NCBI GenBank assembly: GCA_041498155.1
Contig: JBGQHV010000007.1
Span: forward strand, 1 to 44,775
Direction: 5' to 3'
Length of the DNA: 44,775 nucleotides
DNA from: DASTHG01 sp041498155
GTDB lineage: Bacteria > Gemmatimonadota > Gemmatimonadetes > Gemmatimonadales > GWC2-71-9
The translations under genes and the position numbers were made by a program. Positions 21,928-30,090 of this stretch are shown here, piece after piece. The first letter of the stretch is position 1; each line of letters starts with the position of its first letter. The notes beneath the pieces are model-generated. The model was not told the origin of the DNA. It ran no database searches and saw only the letters and a list, made by a program, of their open reading frames with translations.

Positions 21928-22254
21928 ATGAAGCCGCTCGTCATTGCCGAGGAGGGGATCGCCGGTCGCCTGCGACTCGAGGCCGGGAGGGCGGACGTGG
22001 ATGCGCCCGCCGCGATCGTGGCTCGAGCGCTCGGCACGTCTCGTCGACGGGCTCGAGTCGCGCTCGAAGGGCCCTTGAGCCTCGCCCGTCGGTGCGCCCG
22101 CGTGATTGCCGCGCTGAAGGCGGCGGGGGCCGACGAGGCGTTGGTGCGCTTCCTCCAGCCGATCGACCTCGCGATCCACGCCGCCCAACCCGCCACCCTC
22201 ACAGACGAAGATCCAGCGGGCGGTCGAGTGCCGATGGAGGGAGGGTCGCGATGA
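21928..22254 (+). CDS. Hypothetical helical protein, 108 residues
   Basis: ATG 21928 has a GGGGAGG site 5-9 nt upstream, better than the in-frame ATG at 21886, which falls inside the promoter element. The protein is soluble and mostly helical, Ala/Arg-rich (RRRARVALEGPLSLARRCARVIAALKAAGADEALVRFLQPIDLAIHAAQPA). It begins MKPLVIA like the product at 20127, but the rest differs. It overlaps the 76-residue gene by 4 nt (ATGA). No family or motif recognised. Confidence 0.62.
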   Translation: MKPLVIAEEGIAGRLRLEAGRADVDAPAAIVARALGTSRRRARVALEGPLSLARRCARVIAALKAAGADEALVRFLQPIDLAIHAAQPATLTDEDPAGGRVPMEGGSR

Positions 22255-22481
22255 GCCCCGAGTCGTTCGAGGATCTCGATGCCCCGGCGTACACTCGGGC
22301 GCTGACGCCCCTCGCCGATTTCCGGCGGAGTCAGGCGCTCGAGGCGGCCGCTCGCGACGACGCCGGCAACCGCACCTTCAACCGGCAGTTCTGGGCCGCC
22401 CTGGCAGCGGGATTCATGGAGCGGATGCCGAGCGCGTCATCCATCCCCGAGAACCCCGAGCTCCTGCGGCACAAGTGGTAG
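22251..22481 (+). CDS. 76-residue protein of a duplicated local family (paralogue of the product at 20619)
   Basis: From ATG 22251, overlapping the previous stop, with GGAGGGAGG upstream. It shares the AYTRALTPLADFRRSQALEAAA core and the DAGNRTFNRQFWAALAA segment with the 90-residue protein, then ends differently (GFMERMPSASSIPENPELLRHKW). Conservation of the middle across two otherwise distinct contexts points to a functional helical domain. No annotation is known to me. It converges on the next gene with a 10-nt gap. Confidence 0.72.
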   Translation: MSPESFEDLDAPAYTRALTPLADFRRSQALEAAARDDAGNRTFNRQFWAALAAGFMERMPSASSIPENPELLRHKW

Positions 22482-22491
22482 GTGTCGTCCC

Positions 22492-22869
22492 CTAGACGGC
22501 CCGCCGCGGCGGCGCCGCGGTGGGCAGCGTCCCCGGGTCGAGCCGGTTGGCGAGCTGGCGCGCCGCGGCGAACAGCATCTTGGACTCGAGCGAGTCCGCG
22601 TGGATCTTCCCGGCCGTCACATCCTCTTCGATGCCGCGACAGCACTCGGCGGCCCGCTTCATGCGAAACCGCCCGACGAATCCCTGGTAGTCGGTGGAAT
22701 CACCCGCCATGAGGACACCCCACAGGCGGATGCGGATGTCGTCCACCGCGGTCTTCAAGTCCGCGACGCCCTCTTGAGGAATCTGGGGCGCCTGCTCGAG
22801 GCGCTGCGCCATCGTCAGGATCGCCACGCGCACCTCGTCCATGGCCGGGTTTGCGGCGGGAATGCTCAT
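22492..22869 (-). CDS. Hypothetical helical protein, 125 residues
   Basis: A minus-strand soluble protein from ATG 22869. It reads as an all-helical bundle: AMDEVRVAILTMAQRLEQAPQ, QEGVADLKTAVDDIRIRLWGVLMAG, FRMKRAAECCRGIEEDVTAGK and SLESKMLFAAARQLANRLD, with a low-complexity C-terminus. No catalytic motif. It is divergent from the ATPase gene at 22994, with 124 nt between them. I do not recognise a family. Confidence 0.75.
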   Translation of the reverse strand: MSIPAANPAMDEVRVAILTMAQRLEQAPQIPQEGVADLKTAVDDIRIRLWGVLMAGDSTDYQGFVGRFRMKRAAECCRGIEEDVTAGKIHADSLESKMLFAAARQLANRLDPGTLPTAAPPRRAV

Positions 22870-22993
22870 CGGTTCCGTCGGGTTGTGGTCGCTCTATCAT
22901 AGGGGTCGGCGTCAGGCCGAGCAACCGATGGGCACATTGCCCACCTGTGCAACACACGCCACAATTAGGGCCACATCCTCCCGGGAGATTCGA

Positions 22994-24532
22994 GTGTCCG
23001 TGAAGGTCGTCGCCGCGGCGCAGGCCGCGTTCGCGTCTCAAGGTCCGGCGGTCACGCTCGGCGCAGTAGTCCACGAGGGTGTGTGCTATCCCGGGCCCGT
23101 TGTGACGGTGCCGCTCGGCATGATGAACCGGCACGGCCTGATCGCGGGCGCCACCGGCACCGGCAAGACCAAGACGCTGCAGCTCATGAGCGAGCAGCTC
23201 TCGGCGGCCGGGGTGCCGGTGTGCGTCGCGGACATCAAGGGCGACGTCTCGGGGATCGCCGTGCCGGGAGAATCGAACGACAAGATCGCCCAGCGCGCCA
23301 AGGACACGGGCTTCACCTGGAAGCCGAACGGCTTCCCGGTCGAGTTTCTGAGTCTCACGGGGCAGCGGGGCGCGCAGCTGCGCGCCACCGTGTCGTCCTT
23401 CGGGCCGCTGCTGCTCGCCAAAGTCCTGGGCCTGAACGAGACGCAGGCGAGCGTGCTGAGCCTCGTCTTCAAGTACTGCGACGACAAGGGTCTCTTGCTC
23501 CTGGATTTCCCCGACCTGCGCGCGGTGCTGCAGTATCTCACGGGCGACGGCAAGGGCGAGCTGCGCGACTACGGCGGCATGTCGGATACCACGGTCGGCG
23601 TGCTGCTGCGGGACATGGTCCAATTGGAGCAGCAGGGCGCCGAGGGATTCTTCGGTGAGCCGGAGTTTGATCTCGACGACCTGATCAAGACCGCGCCCGA
23701 CGGTCGCGGCCTCGTCAGCGTGCTGGAGCTGACCGACGTCCAGGACCGCCCCGCGCTCTTCTCCACGTTCATGATGTGGATGCTGGCGCGGCTGTACCAC
23801 GACCTCCCGGAGATCGGCGACCCCGACAAACCGAAGCTCGTGTTCTTCTTCGATGAAGCCCACCTGCTGTTCGACAACGCCAGCAAGGAGTTTCTCGAGC
23901 AAGTGCAGCAGGTCGTGCGCCTGATCCGCTCCAAGGGCGTCGGCATCTTCTTCGTGACGCAAAGCCCCAAGGACGTTCCCGACGAGATCCTGGGTCAGCT
24001 GGGACACAAAGTGCAGCACGCCCTGCGGGCGTTCACGCCGGAGGACGACGCGGCGCTCAAGGCGGCGGCGCGCACGTTCCCCAAGACGGAGTTCTACGAC
24101 GTGCAGCAGACGCTCCAGTCGCTGGGCATCGGCGAGGCGCTGGTGACCGCGCTCACCCCGCGCGGCGTGCCGACGCCGCCGTTCGCGACGCGGCTCATTC
24201 CACCCGGGTCGCGGATGGGTCCGTTGACGGACGCGGAAATGGCGCAGGCGCTCGGGGCCTCGGCCCAGATCCGCAAGTACGCCGAGGACGTGGACCGGGA
24301 GAGCGCCCGCGAGCGCCTGGCCGCCCGCGTGACCGGCGTCGACGCGGTGCGCGTTCCACCGGGGCCCGCTCCCACATCCGCGCCCGGGAGCTCGCGCGGC
24401 GCCGCCAAACCGGCCCCGACCACGTTCGACAAGATCCTCAAGTCCCCGGTGGTGCGCTCGGTGGCGGGCCAGCTCACCCGCGGGATTCTGGGCGCCCTGA
24501 TGGGCTCGGCGCGACGGCGCTCGAGCTGGTAG
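22994..24532 (+). CDS. HerA-like ATPase, DUF853 family
   Basis: A 512-residue FtsK/HerA-superfamily ATPase. Walker A is GATGTGKT (52-59), Walker B LVFFFDEAHLLF (D287-E288), followed by FVTQSPKDVPDEILGQLGHKVQHALRAFTP, the DUF853 signature region. GTG 22994 is chosen because GGGAG lies 6-7 nt upstream; there is no reason to begin earlier. The C-terminal 90 residues are Pro/Ala-rich and then helical (FDKILKSPVVRSVAGQLTRGILGALMG), possibly an oligomerisation or anchoring element. The biological role of DUF853 ATPases is not established. It stands alone, with no nuclease such as NurA next to it. Confidence 0.9.
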   Translation: MSVKVVAAAQAAFASQGPAVTLGAVVHEGVCYPGPVVTVPLGMMNRHGLIAGATGTGKTKTLQLMSEQLSAAGVPVCVADIKGDVSGIAVPGESNDKIAQRAKDTGFTWKPNGFPVEFLSLTGQRGAQLRATVSSFGPLLLAKVLGLNETQASVLSLVFKYCDDKGLLLLDFPDLRAVLQYLTGDGKGELRDYGGMSDTTVGVLLRDMVQLEQQGAEGFFGEPEFDLDDLIKTAPDGRGLVSVLELTDVQDRPALFSTFMMWMLARLYHDLPEIGDPDKPKLVFFFDEAHLLFDNASKEFLEQVQQVVRLIRSKGVGIFFVTQSPKDVPDEILGQLGHKVQHALRAFTPEDDAALKAAARTFPKTEFYDVQQTLQSLGIGEALVTALTPRGVPTPPFATRLIPPGSRMGPLTDAEMAQALGASAQIRKYAEDVDRESARERLAARVTGVDAVRVPPGPAPTSAPGSSRGAAKPAPTTFDKILKSPVVRSVAGQLTRGILGALMGSARRRSSW

Positions 24533-24581
24533 GATTCGATCTGCGTCGGTTTCGCAGGATTCTTTTCACAGGAGGACGACG

Positions 24582-24824
24582 ATGACAGATCCCCATGAAC
24601 CGCTCCCGGATTTTTCCGACGTCCAGGGCGGGAGCTCCTCGACGGCGCCGAAGCCGCAGGAGCGGACCTATACGGTCGTGAAGGGAGACAGCCTGTCGAA
24701 GATCGCCAAGGCGCTGCTGGGCAGCGCCGGCAAATGGAAGCTGATTTACGAGGCCAACAAGGACATCATCAAGAACCCCGACCTGATCTATCCGGGGCAG
24801 GTCTTCCGGATTCCCCAGGCCTGA
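24582..24824 (+). CDS. LysM-domain protein
   Basis: An 80-residue protein with a strong GGAGG site. After a 30-residue polar, low-complexity start there is one LysM domain (about 30-79: YTVVKGDSLSKIAKALLGSAGKWKLIYEANKD, then LIYPGQVFRIP). LysM binds N-acetylglucosamine in murein. No signal peptide is seen, so it may be a cytoplasmic BON/LysM-like (YgaU/KbpA-type) protein, many of which are stress-related, without the BON part. It precedes the next lipoprotein gene by 17 nt. Confidence 0.88.
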   Translation: MTDPHEPLPDFSDVQGGSSSTAPKPQERTYTVVKGDSLSKIAKALLGSAGKWKLIYEANKDIIKNPDLIYPGQVFRIPQA

Positions 24825-24841
24825 CCCCCAAGGAGTCGCCC

Positions 24842-25279
24842 ATGCATCGCCACTTCCTGCACCGGGCCGCCGCGGCCGCCGTGGTGCTCAGCGTCGTCGC
24901 CGCCGGCTGCAAGAAGGCCTCACCGCCGCCGCCGGCCGCGCCGCCTCCGGCTCCGGTCGCCGTCGCCTCGGTCGATCTCGGAAAGCAGCTCGGCCCGGAC
25001 AAACGGGTCGCTCAGACGATGACGACCTTCGGCGTGCGCGACACGATCTATGCGTCGGTCGCAACGACCGGCAGTGCCACCAGCGCGGTCCTCACCGCCA
25101 TGTGGACGTTTCAGACCGGTCAGAAAGTCGATTCCACCGCGACGACGATCGCGCCGGCGGGTCCGGCCCAGACGGAATTCCACATCGTGAAGGCTTCGGC
25201 CTGGCCAAAGGGGAAGTACAAGGTCGCGATCTGGCTCGACGGTCAGGTGGCCGGCGAGAAGGAGTTCGAGGTCAAGTAA
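24842..25279 (+). CDS. Predicted lipoprotein, 145 residues
   Basis: ATG 24842 with an AAGGAG site. The signal peptide ends in lipobox VVAAGC (Cys about 23), followed by a proline-rich linker (KKASPPPPAAPPPAPVAVA). The mature part is a single beta-rich domain with RVAQTMTTFGVRDTIYASVAT, AVLTAMWTFQTGQKV, FHIVKASAWPKGKYKVAIWLDGQVAGEKEFEVK, which reads like an immunoglobulin-like sandwich. No family name can be given with certainty. It sits directly after the LysM gene and before a hairpin. Confidence 0.8.
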   Translation: MHRHFLHRAAAAAVVLSVVAAGCKKASPPPPAAPPPAPVAVASVDLGKQLGPDKRVAQTMTTFGVRDTIYASVATTGSATSAVLTAMWTFQTGQKVDSTATTIAPAGPAQTEFHIVKASAWPKGKYKVAIWLDGQVAGEKEFEVK

Positions 25280-25284
25280 GCACG

Positions 25285-25314
25285 CGCGGGCGCCCCGGCA
25301 ACGAGGCGCCCGCG
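25285..25314. terminator. Hairpin between convergent genes
   Basis: A 10-bp perfect stem CGCGGGCGCC/GGCGCCCGCG (25285-25294 with 25305-25314) and 10-nt loop in the 59-nt gap between two converging genes. No T run follows on either strand; a bidirectional barrier is likely. Confidence 0.6.
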
Positions 25315-25338
25315 TCAGATGTGATCGGATCGCAATCG

Positions 25339-25716
25339 CTACTGCTGCGGTGCGGCGACCTGCGGCAGCTGTCCGTTCGGCGTCAGGTGGTCCACCACTT
25401 GCGGCAGGATCGTGGACAGCCGCTGCGCCACGACATTGGGATCGAGGCCGACGCGCGCGGCCATCTGCCGCAGCTGATCCCCACCGAGCGCCTGCGTGAT
25501 CTGCTGGGCCGACGCGGGCTGATTGGGCCCGGTCGAGATCCAGGACTGGATCAGGTGACCGAGGCCGCCGGCCTGGAACCGCTGCACCAGGCCGCTCAAC
25601 CCGCCCGGCCCGGAATGCACCAGGTTCATCACCTCCTGGCCGAGCTGCGGATGCTCACCGGAGAACTTCTGTACCGCACCTTCCGCCTGCGCCTTCAATT
25701 GATCCAGAAAGCCCAT
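25339..25716 (-). CDS. DUF937/YidB-like protein
   Basis: A 125-residue minus-strand protein starting MGFLDQLKAQAEGAVQKFSG, with GLSGLVQRFQAGGLGHLIQSWISTG and the characteristic ITQALGGDQLRQMAARVGLDPNVVAQRLSTILPQVVDHLTP block of the YidB/DUF937 family. These small soluble helical proteins have no established function. A GAGGAG ribosome site precedes ATG 25716. TTG-N20-TAGCCTCT (25790 to 25760) is a plausible promoter. Confidence 0.9.
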   Translation of the reverse strand: MGFLDQLKAQAEGAVQKFSGEHPQLGQEVMNLVHSGPGGLSGLVQRFQAGGLGHLIQSWISTGPNQPASAQQITQALGGDQLRQMAARVGLDPNVVAQRLSTILPQVVDHLTPNGQLPQVAAPQQ

Positions 25717-25759
25717 ACTGACTCCTCTGTGACGGACGCGAACGCCAGCACTCCGTTGC

Positions 25760-25790
25760 AGAGGCTAGCGGCAGCGATCCGTCACTGCAA
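25760..25790 (-). promoter_or_regulatory. Predicted promoter of the YidB-like gene
   Basis: On the minus strand TTG (25790-25788), 20 nt, TAGCCTCT (25767-25760). It begins inside the last codons of the upstream gene. The -7-like box matches TA but only part of the TTTG. Confidence 0.3.
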
Positions 25791-26279
25791 CCACTGACTC
25801 ACACCGCCGTGATGCGAGCAGGCACCGGTGTGCACCTTGCTGGTGGAATAGGTGTTGTCCTTGCACAGCGCCGTCGCGCCGGCGGGCGCACCGGCCGGGG
25901 CGCGCACCGTTGGAATCTGCGATGACGGGGCGGTCGTCGTGGCCGGCGTGACGCTGCTCGTCGACCGGCTCGTGGTGGGCTTGGGGCTCGTGGAGCGGGG
26001 CGCGCTCGATGACGGCGGGGTCGTGTGCTTGGTCGAGGCGGTGGACCTGGTGGTGGTGGCCGGTCGCGTCGACGTCGTCCGCGTGGTCGGCTTCTTGGTG
26101 GTGATCAAGCTGGCGACGCCGCCATGACTCGAGCACCGGCCCTGGGTCGACTTGGCGGTTGAATACGTGCCGTCCTTGCACTTGGCCGTGGCGCCCGCGG
26201 GCGCCTGGGCCAGCGCGATGGCGGGAAGCAACAAGGCCGCGGCCAGCAGGGCCGGCAAACGCAATGATGGGGAGTACAT
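25782..26279 (-). CDS. Secreted protein with two DUF3761-like repeats joined by a Thr/Ser-rich linker
   Basis: A 165-residue secreted protein (signal peptide LPALLAAALLLPAIALAQA). Two copies of the same short motif are present: ATAKCKDGTYSTAKSTQGRC followed by SSHGGVASL near residue 30, and ATALCKDNTYSTSKVHTGAC followed by SHHGGVSQWL at the C-terminus. Each has two Cys and the SxHGGV signature of DUF3761. Between them is a linker of about 70 residues made almost wholly of Thr, Ser, Pro and Lys, likely extended in the envelope. ATG 26279 is chosen so that a proper signal peptide is formed. Confidence 0.82.
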   Translation of the reverse strand: MYSPSLRLPALLAAALLLPAIALAQAPAGATAKCKDGTYSTAKSTQGRCSSHGGVASLITTKKPTTRTTSTRPATTTRSTASTKHTTPPSSSAPRSTSPKPTTSRSTSSVTPATTTAPSSQIPTVRAPAGAPAGATALCKDNTYSTSKVHTGACSHHGGVSQWLQ

Positions 26280-26427
26280 GCGACCTCCGGGGGTGGGGGA
26301 ATGGGTCTCCGCGCGTACGACCCTTTCCCGGCGGCCGGGGTCACAGTGAGGCGCACTTGAAGTCCGGCCCGGCGTTCGGCCAGATTTCGCTGCGGTGGCC
26401 CACCTACACGTGAGAATCGGAGGACCG
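26280..26427. other. Divergent intergenic region
   Basis: 148 bases between divergent lipoprotein/secreted-protein genes. GC-rich with G runs; no three-box element and no convincing TTG/TAnnTTTG pair on either strand. Only the CGGAGG ribosome site of the right-hand gene is clear. Confidence 0.4.
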
Positions 26428-27207
26428 ATGCGTATACAGACCTGGGGACTGGCGATGGCCGTCCTCGCCGCGAGCGCCTGCGCCAAGGGAGACAAAGCCG
26501 CCCAGCAGCCGGCCGACTCCACGGCGCGCAACCTCACCCTCGCCCCCACCGAGTCCTCGGCGGCGCTGCACGACGTTCCGGCGCCGACCGCGCAGCCGCC
26601 GGCGACGCCCCCGGCGTCGTCGCCGCCGTACCGCCCGCCCGCACCTAAACCCAAGCCGGCCCCCGCCGCGCCGGCGACGCGCACCGCGGCCGCGGGCACG
26701 TTCGTGGATCTGGCGGTGAGCGATACGCTGTCGTCCCACTTCACGAAGGCGGGCGACCAGTTCACGGCCGCCGTCGTGGCCGACGTCAAGGACGGTCAGG
26801 GTCGGGTGGTCATTCCGGCCGGCTCCACGGTGCACGGCACGGTGGCGGAGGTGAAGCCCGCTCCCAACCCGCGCACCCCCGGCACGCTCACCCTGTCGCT
26901 CACGAGCGTGACCGTCGGCGGGACGAGCTATCCGATTGAGGCGCGGATCGATTCGCTGGAGACGGTGCGGCAAGGCCGCGGTGTCACCGGCGGAGATGCG
27001 GCGAAGGTGGGTGTGGGCGCCGCCGCGGGCGCGATCCTAGGCCGCGTGCTGGGGAAGAACACCAAGGGGGCGGTGATCGGCGGCATCGTGGGCGGCGCGG
27101 TGGGCGCGGGTGTCGCCGTCCAGGGCAAGGATTCCGACATCGTGCTCCCCAAGGGAGCGCACATCAATGCGTCGCTGACGGCACCGCTGGTGGTAAAGGC
27201 GAGCTAG
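26428..27207 (+). CDS. Glycine-zipper lipoprotein (paralogue of the product at 19495)
   Basis: A 259-residue predicted lipoprotein: signal peptide ending AASAC (Cys about 17), a Pro/Ala-rich spacer of about 75 residues, then the same domain as the 19495 product (GDQFTAAVVADVKDGQGRV, IPAGSTVHGTVAEVKPAPNP, GTLTLSLTSVTV, YPIEARIDSLETVRQG) and glycine zipper (KVGVGAAAGAILGRVLGKNT, AVIGGIVGGAVGAGVAVQ). The longer spacer could let it reach through murein. It has an excellent GGAGG site and overlaps the convergent gene by 4 nt at the stop codons. Confidence 0.85.
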   Translation: MRIQTWGLAMAVLAASACAKGDKAAQQPADSTARNLTLAPTESSAALHDVPAPTAQPPATPPASSPPYRPPAPKPKPAPAAPATRTAAAGTFVDLAVSDTLSSHFTKAGDQFTAAVVADVKDGQGRVVIPAGSTVHGTVAEVKPAPNPRTPGTLTLSLTSVTVGGTSYPIEARIDSLETVRQGRGVTGGDAAKVGVGAAAGAILGRVLGKNTKGAVIGGIVGGAVGAGVAVQGKDSDIVLPKGAHINASLTAPLVVKAS

Positions 27208-28952
27208 TAGCCCGCCGCTGAACCTCCCGAGCGCGGGTCCGCCACCCCGATCCACCCGGCGGGCCCGCGCTCGATCCCCATCACGAGCGCATGGTAGCCC
27301 CACTCGCGCACCGCGTGTCCCATCGCGCGTAATGAGTCGATGACCGCCGGCGGGTAGCCACCGCGCTCGAGCATCGTTGTGTCCGGCAGCGCCTGGTGAT
27401 GCAGGCGCGGCGCCTCGATCGCCTGGGCGAGGCTCATGTGGTGGTCGATGACGTTGCTGATGGCGTTGAAGACCCCGGTGATGATGCGCGGACCGCCGGG
27501 GGCCCCGGCGACGAGGAACAGCCGGCCCTGCGGATCGAGCACGATGGTCGGCGTCATCGCCGAGAGCATGCGCTTGCCCGGAGCGACGGCGTTGTTCTCG
27601 CCCTGCACCAGGCCGTACATGTTGGGCTTCCCGGGCGCCGTCGCGAAGTCGTCCATCTCGTCGTTCAGCAGGAACCCGGCGCCCGTGACGGTCACCGCGC
27701 TGCCGAAACTGTTGTTCAGCGTTGTGGTCACCGACGCTGCGTTGCCGTCGGCATCCACGATGGAGTAATGCGTCGTCTCGGTGCCGCCCGGTGCGCCGGC
27801 GTCGAACGCCGGTGTGGGCGTCGCCCGGGCGGGATCGATCTCGGTCCGCAGCTGGGCCGCGTAGGACTTCGACAGCAGCCGCTCGAGCGGCATCTGCACG
27901 AAGTCGGGATCGCCCAGCCAGCGGTTGCGGTCCTCGAAGGCGCGCCGCATCGCCTCGGTTTCGAGGTGCAGCAGCGCCGTGCTGCCGAAGGGCGGGAGCG
28001 AGTCGTACCCGCCCAGGATGTTGAGGATCTCGCCCAGCGTCACGCCGCCCGAGCTGGAGGGCGGCATCGAATACACCGCGTAGCCGCGATAGTCGACCCG
28101 GATCGGCGTGCGCCACTTGGGGCGGTAGGCCGCGAGGTCCGCCCGCGTGATGAGCCCGCCGCCGCGCGCCATCTCGGCCACGATCAGCTCGGCGATCTGG
28201 CCGCGATAGAAGGCATCGGGGCCCGAATCGGCGATCAACCGCAGCGTGCGGGCGAGGTCCGGCTGGCGGAACGTCGTGCCGGCGGCCGGGGCGTGTCCGT
28301 TGACGAGGAACTGCGCCGCCGAGGCGGGGAAGCGGACCAGCCGGTCGGCATCGCCCGCCAGACTGCGGCTGCGATCGGCGTCGATGGGGTGTCCCTGGGC
28401 GAGCGCGATCGCCGGCTCCACGAGCGTCTTCCAGGAGAGCTTGCCGTACCGCTTCCAGGCTTCATAGAGACCCGCCACGCTGCCCGGCACGCCGGCCGAG
28501 AGGTGGCCGGTGACGCTCCGCTCGGTCGGATTGCCCGCGGCGTCGAGATACATGTTGCGCGTGGCCCCGGCCGGCGCGGCTTCGCGGTAGTCGAGCGCGC
28601 TCACCTGGCCGCCGGCGTCGCGGTACACGATGAATCCGCCCCCGCCGATGTTCCCTGCGTCGGGCAGCACGGCGGTCAGCGCGAACGCGACCGCCACCGC
28701 CGCGTCGATCGCGTTGCCGCCCTGCTGCAGGATCGTCCGGCCGACCTCGGTCGCCAGGGGATGACCGGTCGTCACCATGGCGTGCGGGGCGGACACCGCC
28801 ACGGCCCGTCCCGCAAGGCCCCAGGTGGCGGGCCAGGTGCGCGGGATCGTCGCGGAGACCGCGGGCGAGGGAGCGGGAGCAGAGGGGGGGGCGCCGCCGG
28901 CGTGAGCGCAGGCGGTGAACAGGACGAGGATTCCGAGCGGTCGCAGGCGCAT
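27204..28952 (-). CDS. ggt: Gamma-glutamyltransferase, predicted lipoprotein
   Basis: A 582-residue Ntn-hydrolase. ATG 28952 gives a signal peptide with lipobox LFTAC (Cys about 17). The large subunit contains GGNAIDAAVAVAFALTAVLP, GGGGFIVYRDA and DYREAAP; autoprocessing would occur before T393 in the TETTHYSIVDADGNA motif, T393 becoming the nucleophile. The small subunit has TLNNSFGSAV, GFLLNDEMDDF, MTPTIV and AGAPGGPRII. GGT cleaves glutathione and gamma-glutamyl compounds in the periplasm. Its TAG overlaps the TAG of the convergent gene (both within CTAG at 27204-27207). Length matches the family. Confidence 0.95.
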   Translation of the reverse strand: MRLRPLGILVLFTACAHAGGAPPSAPAPSPAVSATIPRTWPATWGLAGRAVAVSAPHAMVTTGHPLATEVGRTILQQGGNAIDAAVAVAFALTAVLPDAGNIGGGGFIVYRDAGGQVSALDYREAAPAGATRNMYLDAAGNPTERSVTGHLSAGVPGSVAGLYEAWKRYGKLSWKTLVEPAIALAQGHPIDADRSRSLAGDADRLVRFPASAAQFLVNGHAPAAGTTFRQPDLARTLRLIADSGPDAFYRGQIAELIVAEMARGGGLITRADLAAYRPKWRTPIRVDYRGYAVYSMPPSSSGGVTLGEILNILGGYDSLPPFGSTALLHLETEAMRRAFEDRNRWLGDPDFVQMPLERLLSKSYAAQLRTEIDPARATPTPAFDAGAPGGTETTHYSIVDADGNAASVTTTLNNSFGSAVTVTGAGFLLNDEMDDFATAPGKPNMYGLVQGENNAVAPGKRMLSAMTPTIVLDPQGRLFLVAGAPGGPRIITGVFNAISNVIDHHMSLAQAIEAPRLHHQALPDTTMLERGGYPPAVIDSLRAMGHAVREWGYHALVMGIERGPAGWIGVADPRSGGSAAGY

Positions 28953-28990
28953 GATCAATTGTGCACGCCGCCCGGTGCCGCGGTCAACTC

Positions 28991-30073
28991 CTAGAGGATG
29001 AGCGCCTTTTCTTCGCCATCGCGCCGACCGAGGAACTCGCCCAGCGGGGCGAGCCGCTCGATGTGGTCGCAGAAGATCTTGAGCGTGGCCAGCAGCGGCA
29101 CACCCAGGAAGGCGCCGGGGATGCCCCAGATCCAGAACCAGAAGGCGAGACTCACGAGCAGCGCCACCGGATTCAGGGCGAGCCGGTGTCCGAGCAGCAG
29201 CGGGCTGACCAGGTTCGCCTGGATGAGGTTGATGGCGAGATAGGCGCCGGGGATGAGGAGCGCGTGCCCCACATCGTTGAAGGAGGCGAACGCGCCGACG
29301 GTGAGAATGACGAGGAGCCCGATCGCCCCCAGGTAGGGGATGAACTCGAGCAGGGTGACGAGCGCGCCCCACAGCAGCGGATTCGGCATCCCGAGCGCGT
29401 ACAGGGCGGCCGCGACCACGCCGCCTTCGATCGCGTTGACGGCGAGCGTGGTGAGCAGGTAGGTCGAAATCGACGCCTCGGTCGCGCGCGCGATCTCGAT
29501 CGCCTTCTTCCGGTCGTGTACGTTCGGCAGGCCCTTGATCAGCTTCTGGAGGAAGAGGTCGCCGGCGGCGAGCAGGAAGTACAGGAGGATCGTGACCTCC
29601 AGCAGACCGGCGAGAAACCGCTGCGTCGAGCCGAACAGTCGTGACACGATGCTGGGCCCGCGCACCACCACTTCCGTGGGCTGCGCGGTTCCCGCGACCC
29701 CGCCGGCCGCGCTTTCCACCTGCTCGGCGGTCTTGGTCACTCGTTGCAGCGGCCGCAGCAACCGCCGCAGCCGGCTCTGCGCCGTCGCAACCGACTCCGG
29801 CGCGTGCTCCGCCCAGCTCTGCACCGGGCCGGAGAGATCGTACACGACCAGGCCGCCCACACCCAGCAGGGTGAGCAGCACGAGTCCCGCGGCCAGCGGG
29901 AGCGGCACGCGCCACCGGACCAGCGCCCGCACGGCCGGACTGAGGAGGAAGTCGAGCAGCACCGCGAACACGATCGGCAGGAGGAAGGTCCGCGCGAAAT
30001 ACAGCGTGTAGAACACCGCCAGCAACGCGAGGACCGCGATGCCGATGGGCCAGCGTTTCTCTTCATCAATCAT
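28991..30073 (-). CDS. AI-2E family transporter (PerM/YdgG/TqsA family)
   Basis: A 360-residue polytopic membrane protein with about seven helices. The family pattern is present: an N-terminal ARTFLLPIVFAVLLDFLLSPAVRALVR helix, the long soluble middle with coiled segments (RLRRLLRPLQRVTKTAEQVE), and the conserved C-terminal GMPNPLLWGALVTLLEFIPYLGAIG, NLVSPLLLGHRLALNP and GIPGAFLGVPLLATLKIFCDH. Substrates vary (autoinducer export, Na+/H+ exchange); none can be inferred. ATG 30073 is the first suitable start. It lies 38 nt upstream of ggt on the same strand. Confidence 0.93.
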   Translation of the reverse strand: MIDEEKRWPIGIAVLALLAVFYTLYFARTFLLPIVFAVLLDFLLSPAVRALVRWRVPLPLAAGLVLLTLLGVGGLVVYDLSGPVQSWAEHAPESVATAQSRLRRLLRPLQRVTKTAEQVESAAGGVAGTAQPTEVVVRGPSIVSRLFGSTQRFLAGLLEVTILLYFLLAAGDLFLQKLIKGLPNVHDRKKAIEIARATEASISTYLLTTLAVNAIEGGVVAAALYALGMPNPLLWGALVTLLEFIPYLGAIGLLVILTVGAFASFNDVGHALLIPGAYLAINLIQANLVSPLLLGHRLALNPVALLVSLAFWFWIWGIPGAFLGVPLLATLKIFCDHIERLAPLGEFLGRRDGEEKALIL

Positions 30074-30090
30074 GCAGCGACGATAAACCC

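Noticed and set aside
22972..22990. CATCC-N7-AGATT before the DUF853 gene, similar to the dyad
   Set aside because: It overlaps the ribosome site and start of the gene and lacks the flanking boxes, so the match is probably chance.
25782..26279. The Thr/Ser/Pro-rich region as a DNA tandem repeat or CRISPR-like array
   Set aside because: Repetition is only at the amino-acid composition level; there are no regular direct repeats with spacers.
28953..29915. Upstream extension of the ggt frame by about 320 codons
   Set aside because: It is antisense-frame noise across the permease gene on the same strand; the signal peptide of GGT starts at 28952.
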